A stretch of 64,000 nt of DNA from Ooceraea biroi (lineage: Eukaryota > Arthropoda > Insecta > Hymenoptera > Formicidae), in NCBI RefSeq assembly GCF_003672135.1, contig NC_039518.1:6760136-6824135 (forward strand), given 5' to 3'. Every line of letters starts with the position of its first letter. Within the stretch, counting starts at the first letter, position 1. Shown piece after piece: positions 46,083 through 56,946 of the stretch. The notes below the pieces were generated by a model. The model saw only the letters and a list, made by a program, of their open reading frames with translations. It ran no database searches and was not told where the DNA came from. The translations under genes were made by a program, and so were the position numbers.

Positions 46083-47004
46083 TATGGCGAAGATGCTTTA
46101 AAACTGCGGCAGTGTCAAAATTGGTTTACTAAATTTCGATCTGCAGATTTTAATGTGAAAGATGCACCACGCTCAGGAAGGCCAATCGAAATTGATGATG
46201 ACAAAATAAAGGCACTGATCGATTCCAATCGGCGTTTAACGACACGAGAGATTGCCGAGAATCTTAACATATCGAAATCGAGTGTTGAAAACCATTTAAA
46301 ACGACTTGGATACATTAGTAAGCTCGATATTTGGGTAGCACATGAGCTCAAAGAAATTCATCTCACTAAGAGTATTGACGTCTGCGATTCTCTTTTGAAA
46401 CGTGAGGAAAATGATCCATTTTTGAAACGTATGATAACAGGCGACGAAAAATGGATCGTCTACAACAACGTCAAACGAAAAAGATCGTGATGAACCTGCT
46501 GAAAGCACTTGAAAAGCAGATATTCACCAAAGAAAGATTATGCTGTCAGTCTGGTGGGACTTTAAAGGTATTGTGTATTTTGAGCTGCTTGCAAGGAATC
46601 AAACCATTAATTCAGACGTATACTGTCGTCAACTGGATAAATTAAACGATGCCATCAAACAGAAACGTCGAGAATTGGTGAATCGCAAAGGTGTTGCGTT
46701 TCACCATGATAACGCTAAACCACGTACAAGTTTGGTCACTCGTGAAAAATTGTTGCAGCTTGGATGGGATGTGTTACCACATCCACCATATTCGCCAGAC
46801 CTGGCACCATCAGATTACCATTCGTTTCGTTCTTTGCAAAACGTCTTGAATGGTAAAACCTTTACTGCTGATGAGGATATCAAATCGTTGTTGGAATTGT
46901 TTTTTGCTGAAAAAGATAAGAACTTTTTTGAGCGCGGAATCTTGAAGTTGCCTGAAAAATGGCAAAAGATAATCAAACAAAATGGACAATATATTATTTC
47001 ATAA
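46083..47004 (+). pseudogene. Mariner C transposase, array 2 copy 5, 5'-truncated
   Basis: Near twin of copy 3 in its first half (RSADFNVKD and the 11-base loss) but without copy 3's extra frameshifts. Ends KQNGQYIIS. Confidence 0.88.
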
Positions 47005-47080
47005 AGTTTTTGTTTCCCACGAAACATTCGCCTTTTATTTATATAAAAAAAAACGCAATTACTTTTTGGCCAACCCAATA

Positions 47081-48047
47081 ATTACGAAGGGCGCATTAAC
47101 ACTTTTTAAATTATGATTGACCGAATACCCGCACACCCCGATATCCTCGAATGCCACTCTTCTGACACAACTGCAGCTCCATACTTCCACGTGATTTATC
47201 CACATCCGCGGGATGAACGCGCGGTTATCATCGTCGTACCGATAATCACCCAACATGCGTAGCTACGTTACCAATCGCGCCGCATCGGCGCCTCGCATCT
47301 TATTAGCTTTAATTGTTTCCTATTCGGTCGACCGTCGACTTCGCACGGCGACCTCAATCGCCGAGGATAATCTTTTATTCAGCGACGAGACGAAAGAGGA
47401 AGAGAGCAGGAGAGACAATCACGGATTCGCGCGCTCTCGTCAGGAAGATGGTATCGAAATTGAGCCGTTCCGCAGCCCGCGTCGCACGACAATCGCGCAA
47501 TTGCGCTCGGCGACTCGTGCAATATCTCCGATGGCGGGATCGCGCAGGCGTCATTATCAAATTGGCAGGAGCGAAGCGGCGCGCGATACTTCCTGCTGAT
47601 AACTCTGTGTCGCTTCCTACGTTATCTGTCGCGATATCCATTCCGCAACACTGCGGTACTCGTGTCTGCTCATCGAGTGACTGACAATTGATTGCGCTTG
47701 CATTATACAATTGAGATCGTCTAACAAGAAGAGCGGAGATACACGTTCAGGTAATATCTTTGTAAATATTAATACACACCTTTTTTCATAAAAATAAATA
47801 ATTACGGAATACAAGTTTGCGTTCACTATCTATCTATTATATTCACTCTTATTTTTACGCATGTATCTTTATTTTTATTTTTCTTCTTTGTTCATTCGTT
47901 TTATTATACCATATTTTTATCTTTACTTCGTTTTGTATAAATTATATATCAGCTAACCGCTTGATAGTTGAAAGTTAAGATGTACTATGCCATGTAATAT
48001 GTGAAGCTTAGCGTTTCAGGGGACCTGTCCCAGGACGCAAATAAACG
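47081..48047. other. Unique DNA, no supported gene
   Basis: A GC-richer patch at 47200-47700 has overlapping Arg-rich frames on both strands that look like chance. AT-rich after 47760. Confidence 0.45.
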
Positions 48048-48071
48048 TATCTATCTATCTATCTATCTATT
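48010..48071 (+). mobile_element. Possible 3' end of a non-LTR retrotransposon with (CTAT)n tail
   Basis: CAATAAA-like AATAAACG directly precedes a tract of six CTAT units (48048-48070), after GGGGACCTGTCCCAGGACGC. Short tetranucleotide tails after a polyadenylation-like motif are typical of CR1/L2-type LINE 3' ends. No reverse transcriptase is present, so this would be a dead-on-arrival fragment; a plain microsatellite is the alternative. Confidence 0.3.
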
Positions 48072-48773
48072 TCATGTTCTCATTTCAAATATAAATTGGA
48101 CAACAATGAAAGACAGTGCGACGCGTGTCATCACTTCATGACATTATTTGCTTTGACTCGTGTTAAAGTATATGCAACTTTTGCGCGAGCATTTTATTCG
48201 AGCGCAGCTTAGTCGTCCGACTCGAGTACGCACGAGCCAGCTGATCTCGATTGTTAATCTCCAATGAATCCACTTGATAGCGTTGCTCACCTCGCAAGAT
48301 CAGAATTTTCCCATCAATGCTTTGATGTACTCGCGCGTAGTTAAAGTGTGTTAGTGACACAAAAAAACTAGTACGAGGAGACTATAGCTGGGTTTAATTA
48401 AGGTAGGATATATAGCAAACCCTTGCAAAAAGCGTTAACGAGAACAGCAGGTAAAGCACATAGTTTTTTTAATCAAATGCTGTTACAGAGCGAGACGAGA
48501 TCAAGAAGGAAGACTAGTTAGATGGATCGATAACAAGTTGACCAGAGCGAACATTAAAACGAAAGACTCGATAGACATATTTAGGTCTGTACTTGAATGT
48601 ACAGATTCAACAAGCCTCGTCTTCTCGGGTATCGGCTGCTTCGAGGAAAAGTAACTCGGGACTCCGTTTTCTTTCCGTTTATCGCTCTATCTAGCGCCTA
48701 CGTTTGAATTAATCTCGGAACCAGCTCGCACCACTTGCCCCGGTCCATTCTACTTAAAAAGAGATTCAGTCTA

Positions 48774-49532
48774 ACAAGGGAAGGTTTTTAGGTGTTACAC
48801 TCGGATTTCAAAATTTTTTGCATGCAGATAGGGAGGTCCCCAAATAGAAAAAAATAAAAGTAGCGGCCCAAATGCATATTTGCGCGCTACGTGCGCAATT
48901 TTCGATGTTAGGTTAATTACTCAAAAATGCTATTTCCAATCGAATTCTTTACATTTTTTATTTCACCTAATGCACATTTATATTGCTTTGAATAATTTGT
49001 GTGCGTGTGTGTACTTGTGTGTGTTTAGAAAATACGAGCGTCTAGTGTAATCTCGTGCCGCGCGAGCACAGTGCGTATAAAAGGCCCATTGCTCAAAAAT
49101 GGTATTTGCATCGTAACTTTTTTAATTTTTTACTGCGACTGCCAATGCACACAATTTGGAATAATTGTACGTTGCGCAAATCGTAGGTTGCTCTTTCTGC
49201 GTGATTTTTGTATGCGACTTTAAATAGAATTGATCAGAATCCATAACGAGGACATAAAAGATCTGGTCAAGGAGGTTTTTAATTCCTTCAGTTTTAATTT
49301 TGGTTTTGATTTCTTTTTCAAGCGTTGTGCATTAGGTGAAATAAAAAATGTAAAGAATTCGATTGGAAATGGCATTTTTGAGTAATTAACCTAACGTCGA
49401 AAATTGCGCACGTAGCGCGCAAATATGCATTTGGGCCGCTACTTTTATAATTTTTCTTCTATTTGGGGACCTCCCTACCTGCATGCAAAAATTTTTGAAA
49501 TCCGAGTGTAACACCTAAAAACCTTTCCTTGT
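48774..49532. mobile_element. Foldback element with about 200-bp inverted repeats
   Basis: The left arm 48774-48973 starts ACAAGGGAAGGTTTTTAGG; the right arm about 49328-49532 is its complement, ending CCTTTCCTTGT. The arms pair over about 200 bases with few mismatches (blocks include CTCGGATTTCAAAATTTTT and GGGCCGCTACTTTTAT on the right arm). The 350-bp middle has no frame. The target duplication could not be fixed. No superfamily assigned. Confidence 0.8.
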
Positions 49533-50146
49533 AAGTCGTCGCCTCCGAGCAATGCAGACACCACTTCTGCGAACGAGCTTCGTAGAATACCGGCTCGTTT
49601 CGTTTCAGCAAAAGTCAACACGGAAAGAAGCGGCGTACAGTCGGAAGCAGAAAGAGAACGAAAATCGGGAGAAAGATATGAATTGATATCATTTCAGAAA
49701 AATTAATCTCACCATCATCTCTCGCGCTGCATCGGAGAGGAAAGGCAAAGGGAGAACGGAAAAGACACTGTGAGAGAAGCAAAGCGGGCGTTGCAGAAGC
49801 CAGATAGAGACGAAGACGAACAAGAGGGCCAATGTCGACGTAAATAAAGGCGTTTCGGCGAACCGCTATTCTGCCCGCGAAGGGTCGGTGCAACCAGTAG
49901 CAGCAGCATTCATAAAGCAGAAGTTTGAAGGCTGCTTGGTCTAAATTCGAGGCGACGATGAACGCGGATGGAACGGAATGAATCAGAACCGCCTGAGCCT
50001 CGGTTCCACGCCCTGGCGACTTGGCTTTGGAATTCGCACCGAAACGCCTGTGCGCCACTGCGACACTGGCCACACAGCGGTCTGACCAGAAACGTGGGCC
50101 GTGAATTACGAGATTTGTTCTCTCTCTTTCTCTGTCTTGCCCCTCT

Positions 50147-50190
<44 letters not shown>

Positions 50191-50712
50191 TCTATGTAAT
50201 TTCCGTGATGAACGAAATGAAACGCAAGCGCGATCATGGCTGGATGCACTTGAATCGCGCGACGAGTCCATAAGCGAATTACCCCCTTTGCTTCCTCGAT
50301 TCGATTCAATTTCTTCGATTAGATCGTTAACGTCGCTCGCCATGCTGGTCATATAAGGGGTAATAACGAAAAGGCACGCGTTATTTGGAGATCATAATTA
50401 CGAAGATTGCGGCCGCGAGGAGTCCCAGTCGGAATTCCGGGGGGCGGTCAGCCTTATCAGGGAGACGAGAACACTCTTATCTGTTTCTCGATGACGTCGG
50501 TGCAATCGAGGAAGGATTGACAATTGTATTTTTTCCTGCTCGGAATCGCGTTCGCATGCTAGCTTGATCGCGCAATTTATTTTCCACCCACCGCCCGGGC
50601 CCTGGGTGAGCGATTACAGCTCGAGGCCCGAAGAAGGCTCTCGAGCTTCCCGACGCGAAATAATACTAATGAGAGCGTATACAAACCCACCGAGATTTAT
50701 ATCTCGGGAACA
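49533..50712. other. Unique DNA up to the assembly gap
   Basis: A 245-codon minus-strand frame (49615-50352) owes much of its length to the CT/GA repeat and has no recognisable domain. No exon is supported. Confidence 0.4.
50149..50187. repeat. (CT)n microsatellite
   Basis: About 18 CT units, imperfect at the right end. Confidence 0.93.
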
Positions 50713-50812
50713 NNNNNNNNNNNNNNNNNNNNNNNNNNNNNNNNNNNNNNNNNNNNNNNNNNNNNNNNNNNNNNNNNNNNNNNNNNNNNNNNNNNNNNNN
50801 NNNNNNNNNNNN
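50713..50812. other. Assembly gap of exactly 100 N
   Basis: 100 unknown bases, a length often used for gaps of unknown size, so spacing across it cannot be trusted. Confidence 0.98.
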
Positions 50813-51098
50813 AGAGTTTCGTATATTTCACCCCAATTCATCCTTCGGAGCTTCGAAAAGGCTGGCGGGTATATCATCCCACGAAAAGCAATTAAGAATC
50901 CACCTCCTTCGGTCAAACTCCGACGCCCTAATTGGATGCAAGACATATCCTATTAATTTCTCTTGTACCGGTCCATTTGACTAATGAATCTGTGCCGAGG
51001 AGTTCCCTAAGGAGTTTCTGCCGAATGCGAGGGGCGCAGCCATCCGTCGCAATAAATATTAAAGTCGAACGGCCGATTAAATTCGCTCGGGCTACCTA

Positions 51099-52368
51099 TT
51101 GGGTTGGCCAAAAAGTAATTGCGTTTTTTTCCAATAGATGGACATACATGTCTTGAAATGTAACTAACTTCGTTCTAAACCGCAAATTCATTATGCAGGT
51201 TAACAACTCACAGTTCAAGCTTGTTTTACAAAAAGAAAGTACACGATTTCGTTAACAATTGTTTGTTTGCCGTCGATTTCAAAATGGAAAATCAAAAAGA
51301 ACATTTTCGTCATATTTGTTTTATTACTTCCGAAAAGGGAAAAACGCTGTGCAAGCTCATAAAATTTATGTGATGTATATGGCGAAGATGCTTTAAACTG
51401 CGGCAGTGTCAAAATTGGTTTACTAAATTTCGATCTGGAGATTTTAATGTGAAAGATGCACCACGCTCAGGAAGGCCAATCGAAATTGATGATGACAAAA
51501 TAAAGGCACCGATCGATTCCAATCGGCGTTTAACGACACGAGAGATTGCTGAGAATCTTAACGTATCGAAATCGAGTGTTGAAAACCATTCAAAACGACT
51601 TGGATACATTAGCAAGCTCGATATTTGGGTACCACATGAGCTGAAAGAAATTCATCTCACTAAGCGTATTGACATCTGCGATTCTCTTTTGAAACGTGAG
51701 GAAAATGATCGATTTTTGAAACGTATGTAACAGGCGACGAAAAATCGATCGTCTACAACAACGTCAAACGAAAAAGATCGTGATGAACCTGCTCGAAGCA
51801 CTTGAAAAGCAGATATTCACCAAAAAAGATTATGCTGTCAGTCTGGTGGGACTTTAAAGGTATTGTGTATTTTGAGCTGCTTGCAAGGAATCGAACCATT
51901 AATTCAGAAGTATACTGTCGTCAACTGGATAAATTAAACGATGCCATCAAACAGAAACGTCGAGAATTGGTGAATCGCAAAGGTGTTGTGTTTCACCATG
52001 ATAACGCTAGACCACGTACAAGTTTGGTCACTCGTGAAAAATTGTTGCAGCTTGGATGGGACGTGTTACCACATCCACCATGTTCGTCAGACCTGGCACC
52101 ATCAGATTACCATTCGTTTCGTTCTTTGCAAAACGCCTTGAATGGTAAAACCTTTACTGCTGATGAGGATATCAAATCGTTCTTGGAATTGTGTTTTGCT
52201 GAAAAAGATAAGAACTGTTTTGAGCGCGGAATCATGAAGTTGCCTGAAAAATGGCAAAAGATAATCAAACAAAATGGACAATATATTGTTTACTAAAGTT
52301 TTTGTTTCCCATGAAAAATTCGCCTTTTATTTATATAAAAAAACGCAATTACTTTTTGGCCAACCCAA
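51099..52368 (+). mobile_element. Mariner C, full-length copy 1 of a tandem trio
   Basis: 1270 bp with both ends TTGGGTTGGCCAAAAAGTAA. TA lies on the left at 51097-51098. On the right, six bases TATATA separate it from the next full-length copy. Unlike arrays C1 and C2, no 5' truncation is present. Confidence 0.93.
51284..52296 (+). pseudogene. Mariner C transposase in trio copy 1
   Basis: Starts MENQKEHFRH. One-base losses at CATATTTGTTTT, near AAAATTTATG and at CTTTAAACTGC. It also has a one-base loss at CGTATGTAACAGG and the 11-base loss after KRKRS, both shared by all three trio copies, and the family TGA. The catalytic half from 51802 is open, with HDNARPRTS and SDLAPSDYHSF. Confidence 0.88.
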
Positions 52369-52374
52369 TATATA

Positions 52375-53649
52375 TTGGGTTGGCCAAAAAGTAATTGCGT
52401 TTTTTTCCAATAGATGGACATACATGTCTTGAAATGTAACTAACTTCGTTCTAAACCGCAAATTCATTATGTAGGTTAACAACTCACAGTTCAAGCTTGT
52501 TTTACAAAAAGAAAGTACACGATTTCGTTAACAATTGTTTGTTTGCCGTCGATTTCAAAATGGAAATTCAAAAAGAACATTTCCGTCATATTTTGTTTTA
52601 TTACTTCCGAAAAGGGAAAAACGCTGTGCAAGCTCATAAAAAGTTATGTCATGTATATGGCGAAGATGCTTTAAAACTGCGGCAGTGTCAAAATTGGTTT
52701 ACTAAATTTCGATCTCGAGATTTTTATGTGAAAGATGCACCACGCTCAGGAAGGCCAATCGAAATTGATGATGACAAAATAAAGGCACCGATCGATTCCA
52801 ATCGGCGTTTAACGACACGAGAGATTGCTGAGAATCTTAACATATCGAAATCGAGTGTTGAAAACCATTCAAAACGACTTGGATACATTAGCAAGCTCGA
52901 TATTTGGGTACCACATGAGCTGAAAGAAATTCATCTCACTAAGCGTATTGACATCTGCGATTCTCTTTTGAAACGTGAGGAAAATGATCGATTTTTGAAA
53001 CGTATGTAACAGGCGACGAAAAATCGATCGTCTACAACAACGTCAAACGAAAAAGATCGTGATGAACCTGCTCGAAGCACTTGAAAAGCAGATATTCACC
53101 AAAGAAAGATTATGCTGTCAGTCTGGTGGGACTTTAAAGGTATTGTGTATTTTGAGCTGCTTGCAAGGAATCGAAACATTAATTCAGAAGTATACTGTCG
53201 TCAACTGGATAAATTAAACGATGCCATCAAACAGAAACGTCGAGAATTGGCGAATCGCAAAGGTGTTGTGTTTCACCATGATAACGCTAGACCACGTACA
53301 AGTTTGGTCAGTCGTGAAAAATTGTTGCAGCTTGGATGGGGTGTGTTACCACATCCACCATATTCGCCAGACCTGGCACCATCAGATTACCATTTGTTTC
53401 GTTCTTTGCAAAACGCCTTGAATGGTAAAACCTTTACTGCTGATGAGGATATTAAATCGTTGTTGGAATTGTTTTTTGCTGAAAAAGATAAGAACTGTTT
53501 TGAGCGTGGAATCATGAAGTTGCCTGAAAAATGGCAAAAGATAATCAAACAAAATGGACAATATATTGTTTACTAAAGTTTTTGTTTCCCATGAAAAATT
53601 CGCCTTTTATTTATATAAAAAAAACGCAATTACTTTTTGGCCAACCCAA
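52375..53649 (+). mobile_element. Mariner C, full-length copy 2 of a tandem trio
   Basis: 1275 bp with both inverted repeats, separated from its neighbours by TATATA on each side (52369-52374 and 53650-53655). Confidence 0.93.
52560..53576 (+). pseudogene. Mariner C transposase in trio copy 2
   Basis: The longest N-terminal frame of any C copy: open from MEIQKEHFRHILFYYFRK for 149 codons through both helix-turn-helix motifs and WVPHEL, then broken at RFLKRM by the one-base loss shared within the trio. It also has the 11-base loss and the family TGA. The catalytic half from 53112 is open to YIVY. Confidence 0.88.
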
Positions 53650-53655
53650 TATATA

Positions 53656-54929
53656 TTGGGTTGGCCAAAAAGTAATTGCGTTTTTTTCCAATAGATGGAC
53701 ATACATGTCTTGAAATGTAACTAACTTCGTTCTAAACCGCAAATTCATTATGTAGGTTAACAATTCACAGTTCAAGCTTGTTTTACAAAAAGAAAGTACA
53801 CGATTTCGTTAACAATTGTTTGTTTGCCGTCGATTTCAAAATGGAAAATCAAAAAGAACATTTCCGTCATATTTTGTTTTATTACTTCCGAAAAGGGAAA
53901 AACGCTGTGCAAGCTCATAAAAATTTATGTGATGTATATGGCGAAGATGCTTTAAACTGCGGCAGTGTCAAAATTGGTTTACTAAATTTCGATCTGGAGA
54001 TTTTAATGTGAAAGATGCACCACGCTCAGGAAGGCCAATCGAAATTGATGATGACAAAATAAAGGCACCGATCGATTCCAATCGGCGTTTAACAACACGA
54101 GAGATTGCTGAGAATCTTAACATATCGAAATCGAGTGTTGAAAACCATTCAAAACCACTTGGATACATTAGCAAGCTCGATATTTGGGTACCACATGAGC
54201 TGAAAGAAATTCATCTCACTAAGCGTATTGACATCTGCGATTCTCTTTTGAAACGTGAGGAAAATGATCGATTTTTGAAACGTATGTAACAGGCGACGAA
54301 AAATCGATCGTCTACAACAACGTCAAATGAAAAAGATCGTGATGAACCTGCTCGAAGCACTTGAAAAGCAGATATTCACCAAAGAAAGATTATGCTGTCA
54401 GTCTGGTGGGACTTTAAAGGTATTGTGTATTTTGAGCTGCTTGCAAGGAATCGAAACATTAATTCAGAAGTATACTGTCGTCAACTGGATAAATTAAACG
54501 ATGCCATCAAACAGAAACGTCGAGAATTGGCGAATCGCAAAGGTGTTGTGTTTCACCATGATAACGCTAGACCACGTACAAGTTTGGTCAGTCGTGAAAA
54601 ATTGTTGCAGCTTGGATGGGGTGTGTTACCACATCCACCATATTCGCCAGACCTGGCACCATCAGATTACCATTTGTTTCGTTCTTTGCAAAACGCCTTG
54701 AATGGTAAAACCTTGACTGCTGATGAGGATATCAAATCGTTGTTGGAATTGTTTTTTACTGAAAAAGATAAGAACTGTTTTGAGCGTGGAATCATGAAGT
54801 TGCCTGAAAAATGGCAAAAGATAATCAAACAAAATGGACAATATATTGTTTACTAAAGTTTTTGTTTCCCATGAAAAATTCGCCTTTTATTTATATAAAA
54901 AAAACGCAATTACTTTTTGGCCAACCCAA
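53656..54929 (+). mobile_element. Mariner C, full-length copy 3 of a tandem trio
   Basis: 1274 bp with both inverted repeats. TA lies on the right at 54930-54931. It shares more variants with copy 2 (ARNRNINSEV, LGWGVLPH, LVSREK) than with copy 1, so copies 2 and 3 split last. Confidence 0.93.
53841..54856 (+). pseudogene. Mariner C transposase in trio copy 3
   Basis: One-base loss at CTTTAAACTGC, as in trio copy 1, then the trio-wide losses at KRM and KRKRS, an extra TGA at GTCAAATGAAAAAG and the family TGA. The catalytic half is open from 54392. Confidence 0.88.
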
Positions 54930-54931
54930 TA

Positions 54932-56944
54932 CAATCACACACGCGCCGTCTCGCAATTACGCTTAGAGATGCGCATTATCGTGCGAGACCGCCGGCACAG
55001 TTTTATTATCGGGCATTACGTCGCGATTGCGAATCCTCGCAGCGCGTTACGCGCGTATAAAAACGGACCGCGGTGGGATAACTATTGCAATCAAGAACTC
55101 TCCCCTGGCAGTCGGGCACCCTCAATTACGCCGAAGGAAGAAACGCTGAAGAAGCGCATAGCGCGCCCGGTAATTGCCACCGAAATTATGAAAAATAACT
55201 GCTTAGATCGTAAAATAGAGCTAACGAGAAGCGCGGCGAAAGCGCGTTCATCACACGCTGTAAAAACGGGGGGACATAAGTGTGGCTAAGATGCGACGGA
55301 TATCCATCAGGGTGCAGATTGTTACGCGTTTAATTTTCGGCCCACACACGTGCGCCCGTAGCAATCCCGAAAACAGCAGACGGGAGTTTAGATGCGAGTT
55401 GAACGTGTAATCATAAATTACAAGCCGCGGAAGCGGCAAGGTACCGGATTTCAATTATTTCATTGACTATCAAGAGAACATCGAAGAAATTGAATCGATT
55501 TAAAAGCGCAATCTTATAACGGGAACTATAAACGAAATGAAATGCGAATTACGGGCATTGTGTTGCGTTGCACCACGTCATATGGCATACTTATGTTACA
55601 CAAAAGAGACTTGGCGCGCGTTTATTTAAAGATGAATGCTCCTCTGCTTCGTACGGTACCATCGTGACAGGTGGTTATCGACGTTTCTTCCGTACTCAAC
55701 TGCATTGCGTAACAGGACTCGCTTTTAAAAACGGTTCCGGAAAACGTGATCGCCCGCCCAGGAAGTAGAGAATGCTACATCCCGCGTGCAAGCATTCTCC
55801 CTTTGATTTCATACGAAGATAGCCAATTCCTAGCATAGTGCATAGTGTACAATATAAAATAACGTAATTAAAATCCGAATTTTCCACTAATTTATTTTCT
55901 CTAATTCTAATTTTAATTTTAATCTTCTCCGCTTGCATTTTCGTTGCATTACTTTTATTCTGCATAATCATTCGCCTTGTGCACGTATCTAATGATAACT
56001 CTATCTCAAATTATCTATAGCCAATGGTGACACAAAATGATTACGCTTAGCACAGCCCTTTGCATTTACGTTCATTGCCCTCTGCTAAAGTATCTTTTAA
56101 ACCGTTAGCGAGCTCCGTTTGAAGGTACGAAAGGTTGATGCAATGGGTAACATAACGCGTGAAAGGTATCAATCACTACACTTACCTTCATACGGTAGAG
56201 TGGACATAAGTTTTCAATAAATAGTTTTACAAATTTAGAAAGATGTTCATTCGATATTTTAAAATATGCTGGGTATAGTGTATACGTGAAATATAATAAT
56301 ATATTGAATTAATTTTTAAAGGGTACAGATTACCGACTGCTACACGTTCTGTATCTTTAGTAGCTAATTCTTTCTTATGCAAGTTCCTTTCTTATTACGT
56401 ACGTTGCAAAGTATAAAAAATAAAAATTGAATATTACACGTTAAGCATATTTGTTTAAGTTATATTACGTTATAAATTTTGCGCATGGATTGCTGCTTAA
56501 GAATGCATGATTTCAAATTATGAACTGTTGCAAATACAAAATTTGTAATGTAGATGACATGAATTAACATACGCTTCAGCGGATCCTCAAGTCATCTGTT
56601 TTACCGCGAGCAAACGCGTTTCTTTTTATTCGCGCTGATCTCTTTGTCGGCCGCGCGGAATTATAAATCCTTTCCCAGAATTAAAATTTACATTTAAATG
56701 CAATCCGATGCGCTCTCACTTATACAGCAGAAGAAAAAAAGTTACATCTCGGTTAACTTATTTTTGGATCAACGCTTGCTTCGCATAAAAGTTCGGTCGT
56801 TTTTATGAATAAAATAAGAGTTCGTCCAACTGCTTTACTTTTGTGTAATAGAATAGCATTGAATTCTTAACGGTGAATCCAGAAAAGTATGTCGATGAAT
56901 AACACTTGTGATGTTTCTTTTCGTAAAAGGGTAAATTAAACAAA
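54932..56944. other. Unique DNA, no supported gene
   Basis: GC-richer at 54950-55450, then AT-rich. No frame with family signal, repeat or RNA gene was recognised. Confidence 0.45.
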
Positions 56945-56946
56945 TA

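Larger units (their letters stand above)
41834..47078 (+). mobile_element. Mariner family C array 2, five copies
   Basis: Copies: 41834-43076 (complete ends), 43079-44080, 44083-45075, 45078-46080 and 46083-47078. Every junction is CCAACCC AA, TA, TATGGCGAAGATGC, the same as in array 1. TA flanks the array at 41832-41833 and 47079-47080. Copy types alternate: 2 and 4 share one variant set (ALRSGRPIEND, loss of the Met codon in KRMITGD), while 3 and 5 share another (RSADFNVKD, 11-base loss at KRKRS). 43079-45075 and 45078-47078 are thus a duplicated two-copy unit. Confidence 0.93.

Noticed and set aside
49615..50352. 245-codon minus-strand frame
   Set aside because: Runs through a CT/GA microsatellite that gives an Arg-Glu repeat; the remainder has no family signal.
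50564..50956. Frames spanning the N gap
   Set aside because: They are open only because the 100 N hold no stop codons.
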